Source of the DNA: JACJXF01 sp038316435
GTDB taxonomy: Bacteria > Bacteroidota > Bacteroidia > Bacteroidales > GCA-2748055
Direction: 5' to 3'
Length of the DNA: 64,000 nucleotides
Assembly: GCA_038316435.1 (NCBI GenBank)
Contig: JBBQAQ010000014.1
Location: 15,700 to 79,699 of the forward strand
A program made the translations under genes and the position numbers. The first letter of the stretch is position 1. Each line of letters starts with the position of its first letter. The notes beneath the pieces were generated by a model. That model did not search any database and was not told the DNA's origin. It saw nothing but the letters and a program-made list of their open reading frames with translations. Positions 7,538-16,098 of this stretch are shown here, piece by piece.

Positions 7538-9262
7538 TTATAATAATACCTCCCTCGCTGTTAACCGGGTATGCAATAATTCCATGCTCTTTTTACTCAT
7601 TGGCTCTGTCAAAAATTCCTCGTATAAAGCAATGACCTGCGGGTTTTTATGTGCCGGCCGGAACGTATCTTTATTTTCCACTTCATATAATGCTTTAATT
7701 CTGTTTTTAACAGCATCCTCATCCGATCTGATAGGCTGGCCGCCACCAGCAACGCATCCTCCTGCACAAGCCATAATCTCAATTATATGGTAATGTTTTT
7801 TCTTTAACCTTACCTCTTCAAGAACGCGAATGGCCTGATTTATGCCACTTACAGCTACAACATTAATTTCGGTATCAGAAAGTTTAAGCTTTGCTTCCCG
7901 CACAGGCTTGGATGTTCGAAGTTTTGGTAAGCCTGTTTCATCAAGCTCCTTACCCGTAGATTTAAAATAAATTGTACGAAGCATTGATTCCATAACCCCA
8001 CCACTAACCCCAAATAATTTACCGGCAGAACTTATTCCTCCCATCGGTTCATCAGCAGGTTCAGGTTCAAGCAAATGAATATCTATTCCATGCAGCCTAA
8101 TTAAACGGGCTAGCTCACGCGTCGTAATCACCGTGTCAATATCTGAGATGCCTTTGCGTGTCATTTCAACTCTTTGACTTTCAAATTTTTTCGCCGTACA
8201 AGGCATTATCGATACTGAAAAAATATTCGCAGGATTAATGTTTTCCTTCTCTGAAATCCAGGTTTTAATAAGAGAACCGGTAATTTGCTGCGGCGATCTG
8301 ACTGAGGTAATATTAGGCAGTAAATCAGGAAGAAATTGCTCGGCATACTTAATCCAGGCAGGGCAATCACCAGTTATCATTGGCAAATTCTCACCTTTCT
8401 CCATTCTTCTGAAAAACTCTTCTGTCATTTCAAGAACATTAACATCGGCTGAAAATGAAGATTCGAAAACCTTACTGAATCCAATTTTTCTGAGTGCTGC
8501 ATTAATAATACCATTTATGTCCTTTCCCCCTTTAAAACCAAATTCCTCAGCTAAAGAAACTGCAATGGTAGGTGAATACTGGGCAACCAGAATTTTATCA
8601 GAATTATTTAATGCGTATGATATTTCTTCAAACTGAGTTTTCTCAATAAGTGCGCCGGTTGGACACACCATAACACATTGACCACAGTTTATACAATTGG
8701 AAAAATTCAACGGGCGTGCCATAGCTGAAGCGACGATCAAGTCACTCCCTCTGCGTGTAAAATCTATACAGGCAACAGCTTGAGATTCCTCGCAAACTCT
8801 CACACAGCGACTGCATAATATACACTTTGCCGCATCTCGTACAATTGAGGAACTTGATTTGTCTATTTTAAAACTACTCTTTTTCCCAGGGATTCTCCTT
8901 TCACGAATATTCAGATCTTCAGCAAGTACCTGCAACTCACAATTCCCATTCCTCTCGCAATACAGGCAATCGTCGGGATGGTTAGATAATAGAAGCTCCA
9001 CAATGGTTTTCCTTGCTTTAAGCACCCGTGGAGAGTGAGTATTGATTTTCATTTGATCTTCTACAACAAATGAACATGATGGAGTTAGATTTTGTCTCCC
9101 CTCAATTTCAACAACGCACATTCTACATGCACCTGTGGGAGTGAAATCCTTCATATTGCATAAGGTAGGAACCTGAATACCATTTCTTTGTAAAGCAGAA
9201 AGAATGGTTTCTCCCTTTTTTGCCTGTAACGGCCGATTGTTTACTTCTATATTATAAACCAT
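7538..9262 (-). CDS. [FeFe]-hydrogenase large subunit, HydA-like, with Cys-to-Asp at the proton relay
   Basis: This 574-residue protein has the full modular layout: [2Fe-2S] (Cys35/46/49/63), His-ligated [4Fe-4S] (His95, Cys99/102/108), two [4Fe-4S] (Cys147/150/153/157 and Cys190/193/196/200) and the H-domain. H-cluster ligands are all there: Cys300 (TGDCPAW), Cys355 (MPCTAKK), Cys499 and Cys503 (MACAGGCVAGGGQP). The residue normally Cys299, which relays protons to the diiron site, is Asp299. The gene follows the hydC-like and hydB-like genes, so a second HydABC-type complex is expected in the cytoplasm. Because a sensor kinase is encoded next, it may be slow, tuned or regulatory rather than the main H2 producer. 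Confidence 0.9.
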   Translation of the reverse strand: MVYNIEVNNRPLQAKKGETILSALQRNGIQVPTLCNMKDFTPTGACRMCVVEIEGRQNLTPSCSFVVEDQMKINTHSPRVLKARKTIVELLLSNHPDDCLYCERNGNCELQVLAEDLNIRERRIPGKKSSFKIDKSSSSIVRDAAKCILCSRCVRVCEESQAVACIDFTRRGSDLIVASAMARPLNFSNCINCGQCVMVCPTGALIEKTQFEEISYALNNSDKILVAQYSPTIAVSLAEEFGFKGGKDINGIINAALRKIGFSKVFESSFSADVNVLEMTEEFFRRMEKGENLPMITGDCPAWIKYAEQFLPDLLPNITSVRSPQQITGSLIKTWISEKENINPANIFSVSIMPCTAKKFESQRVEMTRKGISDIDTVITTRELARLIRLHGIDIHLLEPEPADEPMGGISSAGKLFGVSGGVMESMLRTIYFKSTGKELDETGLPKLRTSKPVREAKLKLSDTEINVVAVSGINQAIRVLEEVRLKKKHYHIIEIMACAGGCVAGGGQPIRSDEDAVKNRIKALYEVENKDTFRPAHKNPQVIALYEEFLTEPMSKKSMELLHTRLTAREVLL

Positions 9263-9273
9263 ATTTTATAGCA

Positions 9274-11226
9274 TTATTTATAATATATCGCACTGAACTT
9301 GCAGGATTCATAGCATAATCCGCATCCCGTGCATTTATCTTCCACAACAAAATAAGGATGACGCGGAGTACCGAATATCGCTTCTGTCGGACATTTTTTA
9401 ACACAAGCAGAACATCCCGTACAAAGCTCTATATCAATATAATAAGTTCGTAATTCTGTGCAGCGGTTGGATCTGCATTTTCTGTCAAAAATATGCTCTT
9501 CATATTCTTCCCGAAAATATTTTAGGGTACTCAAAACAGGATTGGGCGCTGATTGTCCAAGTCCGCATAATGAAGTATCCTTCATAACGCCTGCAAGGCT
9601 CTCGAGCTGCATAACTCCTTTGAAACGCTCAAGAGTAGTGTGTCCTGTCTCATCTATCGGTTTACGGGATATACTCTCAAGTATTTCTGACATTCTTCTT
9701 GTTCCTTCTCTACATGGGATGCACTTTCCGCAACTCTGCTTCTGCATAAAGTCCATAAAATACTTTACAATATCTAGAATACAAACATCCTCATCCATTG
9801 CAATAATTCCGCCACTTCCAAGACCAGCGCCAATAGATTTTAAGCTTTCAAAAGTAAGTGCAGTGTCAAGAAGTTCAGGCGGAATAACGCTTCCCGAAGG
9901 CCCGCCCAAATGAATCCCTTTAAATGCCTTTCCATTTGCCGATCCTCCTGCAATATCAAATAACATTGATTTCATTGTTACTCCAAATGGGACTTCGATC
10001 AGACCGGGATTTTTTATGCTACCTGATATTGCGAATATTTTTGTTCCTTTATTACCTTCAACACCAATTGTATTATACCATTTTGGACCTTTCCCAATGA
10101 TCACCGGCACATTGGATAAAGTCTCAACATTGTTTATAATTGTTGGTTTTCTGTGAAACCCTGATGTTGCTGGAAAAGGAGGTTTCGACTGTGGCATTCC
10201 TCTTTTCCCTTCAAGGGAGTTAATAAGGGCTGTTTCCTCACCACAAACAAAAGCACCCGGACCTTTTTTAATACTGATATCAAAATTAAAACCGCTACCA
10301 AGAATATTATATCCAAGCAAACCAATTTCCTGTGCTCTTAAAATGGCGTTTTCGAGCATTTTTATTGATTGATGGTATTCTGTCCTGATGTAAATTATTC
10401 CTTTTGTAGCGGCAATACCATAAGCGGCAATTGCCATCCCTTCGATGAGCAGGTGTGGATCACCTTCCATTATTGCCCTGTCCATAAAAGCTCCCGGATC
10501 ACTTTCTTCCGCATTACAGATCAAGTACTTCTGATCTGAAGGTGTATGCCCTGCTATTTTCCATTTCTTACCTGTCAGGTATCCGCTACCTGAACGACCA
10601 CGAAGCCCACTTGATTCAACCATTTCACAGATCTCTTCAGAAGTAAAATTCTTGATTGTTTTTATGAAAGATCTGTATCCACCTCTGGCAATATAATCTT
10701 CAATTGATCGTGGATCAGTAATTCCAATATTTTTAAGAATTATTCTCTTTTGATCCTTCAGGAATCCAATCTCATCTAAAAAAGGAATGTCTTTATACCC
10801 TTCTTGCTTTTCATTTCTAAGCTGCCCAAGACATAAATCCGCAGGTATATTTTTATGAATTACATCGTCAAGCAAAGAAACTACCCTTTCTTCGGTAATA
10901 TTTGAGAAATATAGCCTTGTTCTCCCCGGCAACTGTATGCATACTATTGGTTCCGCATTGCTAATTCCAATGCAGGAAGTATGAATGATTTCAGCATCGA
11001 AATTTCGTTCATCAGTATATTTGCATATTGTAGCGAGACTTTCTTCTGCCCCGGCAACAATTGCCTCTGTTCCCATCGAAACGATAATCAATGGGCGGCT
11101 TAACTTATCCCTTCTAAGATATTCAAGCTGGCGTAGCATTGAACCTGAATATTCTAAGCTATCCAGTTGTGCGATTTCTAGAAGAGATGTGTCTATTTCG
11201 TTATTTACAAGGGACTGTTCCATCAT
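9274..11226 (-). CDS. HydB-like NADH-dehydrogenase flavoprotein subunit (NuoF family) with degenerate N-terminal [2Fe-2S] domain
   Basis: Order: a thioredoxin-like N-terminal domain (about 45-125), a NuoF flavin/NAD domain, an SLBB domain, a [4Fe-4S] motif CGKCIPCREG with a later CGLG cysteine, and two C-terminal [4Fe-4S] ferredoxin motifs (CTGCSACVKKCP, CTGCGLCYESC). In the N-terminal domain only Cys85 of the usual four [2Fe-2S] ligands remains. Ser50, Ala55 and Ser89 occupy the others. The flavin loop is also altered (GRSGSGYLTGKKW against GRGGAGFPTGLKW in the paralogue at 17895). The stop and start codons overlap the hydC-like gene (ATGA). It should transfer electrons between NAD(H) and the HydA-like subunit if the flavin site works. 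Confidence 0.9.
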   Translation of the reverse strand: MMEQSLVNNEIDTSLLEIAQLDSLEYSGSMLRQLEYLRRDKLSRPLIIVSMGTEAIVAGAEESLATICKYTDERNFDAEIIHTSCIGISNAEPIVCIQLPGRTRLYFSNITEERVVSLLDDVIHKNIPADLCLGQLRNEKQEGYKDIPFLDEIGFLKDQKRIILKNIGITDPRSIEDYIARGGYRSFIKTIKNFTSEEICEMVESSGLRGRSGSGYLTGKKWKIAGHTPSDQKYLICNAEESDPGAFMDRAIMEGDPHLLIEGMAIAAYGIAATKGIIYIRTEYHQSIKMLENAILRAQEIGLLGYNILGSGFNFDISIKKGPGAFVCGEETALINSLEGKRGMPQSKPPFPATSGFHRKPTIINNVETLSNVPVIIGKGPKWYNTIGVEGNKGTKIFAISGSIKNPGLIEVPFGVTMKSMLFDIAGGSANGKAFKGIHLGGPSGSVIPPELLDTALTFESLKSIGAGLGSGGIIAMDEDVCILDIVKYFMDFMQKQSCGKCIPCREGTRRMSEILESISRKPIDETGHTTLERFKGVMQLESLAGVMKDTSLCGLGQSAPNPVLSTLKYFREEYEEHIFDRKCRSNRCTELRTYYIDIELCTGCSACVKKCPTEAIFGTPRHPYFVVEDKCTGCGLCYESCKFSAIYYK

Positions 11227-11717
11227 ACATCCTCCAGATTCTTGCAGGATTGCAATACTGCTTTGAGTTTTACTTTTGTAAGTCTGTCATAATATTTTCC
11301 ATTAATTGATATGACAGGTGCCTGGCCACAAGCACCAATGCAGGAAAGTACTTCTAGACTGAATAATCCGTCCCGACTTGTCTCACCATCATGTATGCCT
11401 AGAACTTTTTCTATTTCTTTTAAGATTTGCCCTGCTTCATTCATATGGCATGCAGTACCGTGGCAAACGCGTATGTGAAATTTTCCCGGTCTAACAAAAC
11501 GAAACTGATTATAAAACGTTGATAAGCCATAAATTTTACTTGCCGGTAACTTTAAAGTTGATGCAATTTTTTTTAAAGATTCTTCTGACAAATATCCAAA
11601 TTCGTCCTGCGTTGCCTGTAAAATTGGTATCAGACTATCGCGGCTTAAATCAGGGAATTTCTTTAATAGTTCATCCATTTTTTCCATTCTCTTAGGAATA
11701 AATTGGTTCCTAAACAT
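11223..11717 (-). CDS. HydC-like [2Fe-2S] subunit (NuoE family)
   Basis: A thioredoxin-fold [2Fe-2S] protein of the NuoE/HydC family, about 164 residues. The four ligands are visible as CHGTAC and CIGAC around residues 96-140, and the N-terminal helical bundle (LIPILQATQDEFGYLSEESL) is typical. I start at the ATG at 11717, not the TTG one codon upstream. It is the first gene of operon A and overlaps the next gene by four bases. The promoter region upstream carries a TATATTTG -7 box and two overlapping palindromes. It passes electrons within the HydABC-like complex. A HydC paralogue lies at 15586. Confidence 0.93.
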   Translation of the reverse strand: MFRNQFIPKRMEKMDELLKKFPDLSRDSLIPILQATQDEFGYLSEESLKKIASTLKLPASKIYGLSTFYNQFRFVRPGKFHIRVCHGTACHMNEAGQILKEIEKVLGIHDGETSRDGLFSLEVLSCIGACGQAPVISINGKYYDRLTKVKLKAVLQSCKNLEDV

Positions 11718-11736
11718 CAATATTTAGACCTTCTTA

Positions 11737-11789
11737 CAAATATAAAAAAATCTATTGTTATTTCATTAACATTGTTATTCAAATAACAA
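11737..11789 (-). promoter_or_regulatory. Operon A promoter with two overlapping Rex-type operators
   Basis: On the minus strand TATATTTG (11744-11737) fits the Bacteroidota -7 box TAnnTTTG. Upstream lie two inverted repeats of the form TTGTTA-N6-TAACAA: an imperfect one at 11755-11772 and a perfect one at 11772-11789. They share one base and their centres are 17 bp apart. The first centre is 19.5 bp from the -7 box, so a bound repressor would cover the -33 region. The sequence class matches Rex boxes known from other bacteria, and rex is in this operon. Rex binding is an inference. Confidence 0.72.
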
Positions 11790-12042
11790 TATAGTTTATT
11801 AAGTACAACCCAATTACTATGTAAGAGCCTATTAATCTGCATGTTAAATATATATTTCATATAATTAACTTTTGAAATATTAGCTATTTAGACATTGAAT
11901 AAATAAATCACTTGGACAAGACACACTTGTAACATGCAGATTCACTGATTTTTAAGTTAGAATGAAATGGGCTTAAAACCATTACATCAATTGGAAATTA
12001 ATTTGTAAATTTGCTTTCATAAAAAATTGCTTTTGTTAGTTC
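11790..12042 (+). other. Divergent intergenic region with candidate plus-strand promoter
   Basis: This is the rest of the 325-base gap between operon A and the divergent sensor operon. It is very AT-rich and holds no reading frame that looks real. TAAATTTG at 12006-12013 on the plus strand fits the -7 box TAnnTTTG and would start transcription about 20-25 bases before the ATG at 12043. No clear -33 TTTG is found at the right distance. The operators at 11755-11789 lie more than 200 bases from this promoter, so they probably serve operon A first. Confidence 0.45.
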
Positions 12043-12288
12043 ATGAATACGATAACCGAATTAGTGATTTGCTTGGGTAGCTCCTGTTTTGCCCGTGGAA
12101 ACAAAAAAATACTTGAATCAATTCAACAGTATATTAAAGATAATCAGTTGGATGGTAGAGTTAAATTCCGTGGGAACCATTGCTTTGGTAAGTGTAATAA
12201 AGGACCAATTTTAAAAATCGGAGAAAATATCTATGAGCAGGTCAGTGTAGAAACTCTGAAGGAGATTCTGGACAAAGAATTCAGCTAG
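12043..12288 (+). CDS. Small thioredoxin-like [2Fe-2S] ferredoxin
   Basis: An 81-residue protein made of one thioredoxin-like [2Fe-2S] domain, as in the N-terminus of HydB and in NuoE. All four cysteines are present: Cys10 and Cys15 (CLGSSC), Cys47 and Cys51 (CFGKCNKGP). It heads the plus-strand operon, 115 bases ahead of the hydrogenase-like PAS sensor gene and divergent from operon A. It may shuttle electrons to or from that sensor (inference). It is a free-standing version of the domain that has decayed in the HydB-like protein at 9274. Confidence 0.85.
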   Translation: MNTITELVICLGSSCFARGNKKILESIQQYIKDNQLDGRVKFRGNHCFGKCNKGPILKIGENIYEQVSVETLKEILDKEFS

Positions 12289-12403
12289 GTTGATAAGAAT
12301 AGCTTTTTCTTTCCTTTTAGCATTTGCAGGAAAGATGAACAAACCAATCGAACTCTAAGTTCAATCCATTTCAAAACGAAATAAACAACTTAAAAATCAG
12401 GAT

Positions 12404-14263
12404 TTGAAGCCTTTAGTTGAAATAATCGAGAAAAAATGTAAACTCTGCTATGCTTGTGTTAGAGCCTGTCCGGTAAATGCAATACAGGTTAGAACCGAAC
12501 AAGCATTTCCCAGAATTATGCCAAATCGTTGTATAGGGTGTGGAAGTTGCATTCAGGTCTGTGCTCCTGATGCAATAGTTTACCGCGATTCGAAAGAAGA
12601 AACAAAAGCTCTGCTTAACGCCGGTGTTCCTGTCATTGCATTAGTAGATCCATCTATATCAGGCGAGTTTCCTGATATTGTCGACTACCGGAAATTTGTA
12701 CAAATGATCCGGTCACTGGGATTTAGTCGGGTTTGTGAGGTTTCCTTTGGGGTAGATTTGATTGCAAAAGAATACTCGCGTTTATTCAGTGATTTTAAAG
12801 GTAAGTACTACATTATGGCAAACTGTCCTGTTGTAGTAGGGTATATCGAAAAGTTTCAACCGGAGCTAATTCCTAACCTGGCACCATTGGTTTCTCCCGC
12901 CATTGCAACGTCAAAAGCTGTAAGACATAAATATGGCAAGGACCTGAAAACGGTTTATATTGGACCCGTTATTGCCAGTAAAAACAAATCTGAAATGGGT
13001 GAAGATGATGGAGTAATTGATTCTTCGCTTACTTTCATTGAGCTTCGTGAACTTTTTAATGAGTTCAATATAGAAGAAAAACAGTTAGAATTTAGTGACT
13101 TTGACCCGCCTTTTGGTTTTACCGGAGATTTATTCCCTATTGCAAATGGAATCCTGCAGGCAGCGGGACTTGATGAAGGTCTGCTTACCGGAAGTTTCAC
13201 GACTGTAGAAGGTGAAAGGGAAATGAAAGCCTCCCTGCGCCAGTTTCAGGATGAAGGCGATATAATAAACTCTCATTTCAATATTTTCTATACAGAGTAC
13301 CTTATGGGTCCGGGTACCAGTAAAAAAGGAAAAAAATACATTCGTAGAGCCAGAGTAAAAACTTATGCAAAAAAAAGACATAAGAAATTTGATCATGTTG
13401 CATGGGTTAAGGAACTGGAAGAATATGGACATCTTGATTTTTCAAGAAAATTCACAAATGACGATCAACGTCTCTATCCCTCCGAAGAGCGGGTTCAGGA
13501 GATTCTTCTGGATCTGAGACAAGATGGAAGGGATGACATGGGTTGTGGTGCTTGCGGTTACGGATCGTGCAGAGAATTTGCTGTAGCCATTGCTAAAGGC
13601 CTTGCAACTCCTGAAATGTGTAACCATTATACCAACCGAAATCGTCAGGATTACATTCACTCTTTAAAGGTAAGTAACGATAAGCTTGTAACTGCAGAAA
13701 AAGCTTTAAGAGAATCTGAACAAAATGCCCGTAAGGAAAAAGAAGCAGCAAAGGAAGCATCAGAGATTACTGCAGCAATGTTGCAGAAACTTCCTTCTGC
13801 TATTGTAATACTGGATGAGAAGTTGAAAATTCTCCAGGCTAATGAAACATTCATCCAGATGCTCGGTGATGAAGCGCGTGAAATTAATGAAATTATTCCT
13901 GGTCTTGTGGGCGCTGATTTGAAAACTCTTCTTCCTTATAACTTTTACAATCTGTTCAGTTATGTTCTGATTAATAATGAGTTAATTCAAAATCGGGATA
14001 TTACATTTGGAGACAAATTATTAAACCTTTCGGCATTTGTTATCAGGAAAGGGAAAATTGTTGGAGGTGTCGTGCGAGACATGGGCGCTCCTGAGGTACG
14101 TAAAGAGGAAGTTATAAAAAGGGTTACTGAAGCCATCGATAAAAACCTTGCACAGGTGCAGCAAATAGCCTTTTTGCTTGGAGAGGGAGCCTCGGAAACT
14201 GAAAGAATGCTACATTCTATCATTGAATTCTATAAATCCAATCCCCGTAAGGAAAAACCATAA
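12404..14263 (+). CDS. Hydrogenase-like PAS sensor protein lacking H-cluster ligands
   Basis: Domains in order: two [4Fe-4S] motifs (Cys12/15/18/22, Cys43/46/49/53), an [FeFe]-hydrogenase-like H-domain (about 75-325), a four-cysteine Fe-S domain (Cys381/384/389/406), a coiled linker (about 412-458), a PAS domain (about 458-560) and a C-terminal helical segment. This is the group C HydS layout, but only Cys141 (ANCPVV) of the four H-cluster ligands survives. The GPC cysteine is Val189, and the CCEGC cysteines are Phe295 and Tyr299. It cannot hold a normal H-cluster, yet its Fe-S sites are intact, so it is probably a redox or protein-interaction sensor. The start is TTG at 12404, with AGGA just upstream. 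Its stop overlaps the phosphatase start. Confidence 0.87.
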   Translation: MKPLVEIIEKKCKLCYACVRACPVNAIQVRTEQAFPRIMPNRCIGCGSCIQVCAPDAIVYRDSKEETKALLNAGVPVIALVDPSISGEFPDIVDYRKFVQMIRSLGFSRVCEVSFGVDLIAKEYSRLFSDFKGKYYIMANCPVVVGYIEKFQPELIPNLAPLVSPAIATSKAVRHKYGKDLKTVYIGPVIASKNKSEMGEDDGVIDSSLTFIELRELFNEFNIEEKQLEFSDFDPPFGFTGDLFPIANGILQAAGLDEGLLTGSFTTVEGEREMKASLRQFQDEGDIINSHFNIFYTEYLMGPGTSKKGKKYIRRARVKTYAKKRHKKFDHVAWVKELEEYGHLDFSRKFTNDDQRLYPSEERVQEILLDLRQDGRDDMGCGACGYGSCREFAVAIAKGLATPEMCNHYTNRNRQDYIHSLKVSNDKLVTAEKALRESEQNARKEKEAAKEASEITAAMLQKLPSAIVILDEKLKILQANETFIQMLGDEAREINEIIPGLVGADLKTLLPYNFYNLFSYVLINNELIQNRDITFGDKLLNLSAFVIRKGKIVGGVVRDMGAPEVRKEEVIKRVTEAIDKNLAQVQQIAFLLGEGASETERMLHSIIEFYKSNPRKEKP

Positions 14264-15447
14264 TGGACAGTAATATCTATATTGAAGTCAATTGTGCGCA
14301 AAAAAATTACGGTGAAGAACGTATTTGCGGCGATGTTTTTCTTTCAAGACGAATATCAGAAGAAGGCAGAACTATTGTTGTTTTGTCTGATGGAATGGGA
14401 CACGGAGTTAAAGCAAATGTTTTGGCCACTCTTACTGCAACCATGGCGCAAAACTTCACTCTCGAGCATAAGGAACCGGAAAAAATCGCTGAAATTATTA
14501 TGAATACTTTGCCTGTTTGCAGTGAGAGGCAAATGAGTTATTCAACCTTTACAATCATCGATATCCAGGATAACGGACCCGTTAGCATTCTGGAATATGA
14601 CAACCCGGAAACCTTTGTACTACGCGGTAATAAAGTACTCGATCTGGATTGGAACTATCTTGTTCTTGAATCTGAAAAGAATGCAGGGAAACAAATCAGG
14701 ACATGTGGTTTTACCCCACAAAAGGAAGACCGGATTTTTATCTGTTCAGATGGAATCACTCAGTCGGGACTAGGTGCTATGCAGTATCCTTTTGGCTGGG
14801 GGCTTGCTAGCCTGAAGGAATATATCACCAAACAACTTAGCTCTAATCCAGGTTTATCTGCCCGTAGGATTTCCGCAAAAGTTGTAAACATGGCCAACAA
14901 GATCGATGGGTATTTTAGTCAGGATGATACCAGCTGTGCAACAATATATTTTCGAAATCCGAGAAAATTATTGGTTTGTACAGGACCCCCTTATGAAGAG
15001 AATAAGGATGCTGAACTTGCCAGTGCTGTAAGAGATTTTGACGGGAAAAGAATTATTTCAGGTGCAACTACTGCGGATATTATTAGCCGTGAATTGAATA
15101 TCCCCATCGAAGACAGCATGAGTTTTGATGATCCTGATCTTCCTCCAATTTCATACATGGAAGGAATTGATCTGGTTACCGAAGGAATTCTAACCCTCAC
15201 CAAAGTAACCCGAATTCTTAAAGATTATAACAGCTCATACCCCATTGGAAAAGGTCCGGCAGATAAAATATTTTCTTTATTCAGAGAAAGTGATAAAATT
15301 CGTTTTATCATCGGAACCCGCATCAACATTGCACATCAGGATCCTAGTCTCCCGGTAGATCTGGAAATCAGGCGAACAGTAGTTAAAAGAATGGGGAAAA
15401 TTCTGGAAGAGAAATATCTCAAAACAGTAACGATTGAATACATCTGA
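14263..15447 (+). CDS. SpoIIE-type PP2C serine/threonine phosphatase
   Basis: The N-terminal 240 residues form a PP2C/SpoIIE domain with metal-binding Asp in LSDGMGHG (Asp43), ICSDGITQSG near 160-170 and QDDTSC near 220. A conserved-looking C-terminal extension (about 245-394) has no domain I can name. The ATG overlaps the stop of the hydrogenase-like PAS sensor gene, which makes that sensor its likely controller. SpoIIE-class enzymes usually dephosphorylate a STAS-domain antagonist in partner switching. No STAS gene is in the window, although an anti-sigma-type ATPase is encoded at 23382. The phosphatase is soluble: no membrane segments are seen. Confidence 0.85.
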   Translation: MDSNIYIEVNCAQKNYGEERICGDVFLSRRISEEGRTIVVLSDGMGHGVKANVLATLTATMAQNFTLEHKEPEKIAEIIMNTLPVCSERQMSYSTFTIIDIQDNGPVSILEYDNPETFVLRGNKVLDLDWNYLVLESEKNAGKQIRTCGFTPQKEDRIFICSDGITQSGLGAMQYPFGWGLASLKEYITKQLSSNPGLSARRISAKVVNMANKIDGYFSQDDTSCATIYFRNPRKLLVCTGPPYEENKDAELASAVRDFDGKRIISGATTADIISRELNIPIEDSMSFDDPDLPPISYMEGIDLVTEGILTLTKVTRILKDYNSSYPIGKGPADKIFSLFRESDKIRFIIGTRINIAHQDPSLPVDLEIRRTVVKRMGKILEEKYLKTVTIEYI

Positions 15448-15585
15448 TATATGATAATTATGTATTAATCAGCTTATTTGGCTTTCAAAAGACAAGTAAG
15501 GTCAAAAAATACCACAGATACGAGACAAGATATTCCTCATACCTGCGGTAAAAAGTTGTTACTATCAGTTTTGGCTCAGAAAAAT

Positions 15586-16068
15586 CTATTCGAACTCAGC
15601 CAGAATTGCTTTTACTCCATCAGGAGCAACCCTTCCGAATGTTTTCTCACCAACCAGCACAACAGGTGCCAGACCACAGGCTCCCACGCATCTTAGACAG
15701 GATAAGGAAAACTTTCCATCGGGACTTGTTTCACCAACTTGAATTTTGAGTTGCTTTTTAAATTCAGCCAGTACATTTTCAGCTCCCCTTACGTAACATG
15801 CTGTTCCTGTGCATATTGAAATCGGATATTTACCTTTTGGAAGCATGGTAAAAAAGGAGTAAAAAGTGACCACTCCATACACTTTTGCAACCGGAACATT
15901 CAACTGTTCGGCAACAACTTCCTGTATTTCAGCAGGCAGATAGCCGAACTCATGCTGGCATTTGTGAAGTACGTTAATCAGTTCTCCACCTTCATTATTA
16001 AACGATTTGCAGATCTCATGAATCTTACTTATCTGTTCTTTTTTGAGTTCTATCTTTACACTTGACAT
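15586..16068 (-). CDS. hydC: Electron-bifurcating hydrogenase subunit HydC (NuoE family)
   Basis: A 160-residue NuoE-type [2Fe-2S] subunit with CTGTAC and CVGAC ligand pairs and the usual N-terminal helices (GYLPAEIQEVVAEQL). It sits 30 bases downstream of hydA, at the end of the operon [2Fe-2S] protein-hydB-hydA-hydC. With HydA and HydB it forms the soluble complex that couples NADH and reduced ferredoxin oxidation to H2 formation in anaerobes. The bifurcating function is inferred from the subunit set. It converges with the phosphatase gene. The 138-base gap between them holds only an imperfect stem. Confidence 0.93.
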   Translation of the reverse strand: MSSVKIELKKEQISKIHEICKSFNNEGGELINVLHKCQHEFGYLPAEIQEVVAEQLNVPVAKVYGVVTFYSFFTMLPKGKYPISICTGTACYVRGAENVLAEFKKQLKIQVGETSPDGKFSLSCLRCVGACGLAPVVLVGEKTFGRVAPDGVKAILAEFE

Positions 16069-16098
16069 GCGATTTTCTTTTAAAAGTTGATAATCATG

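Noticed and set aside
9458..9913. A 151-codon plus-strand frame inside the HydB-like gene
   Set aside because: It is complementary to conserved Fe-S and SLBB coding sequence. It is a shadow frame with no domain of its own.
15448..15585. Bidirectional terminator between the convergent phosphatase and hydC genes
   Set aside because: The only stem (TACCACAG with CTGCGGTA) has a mismatch and a loop of about 30 bases, and no T-run of useful length.
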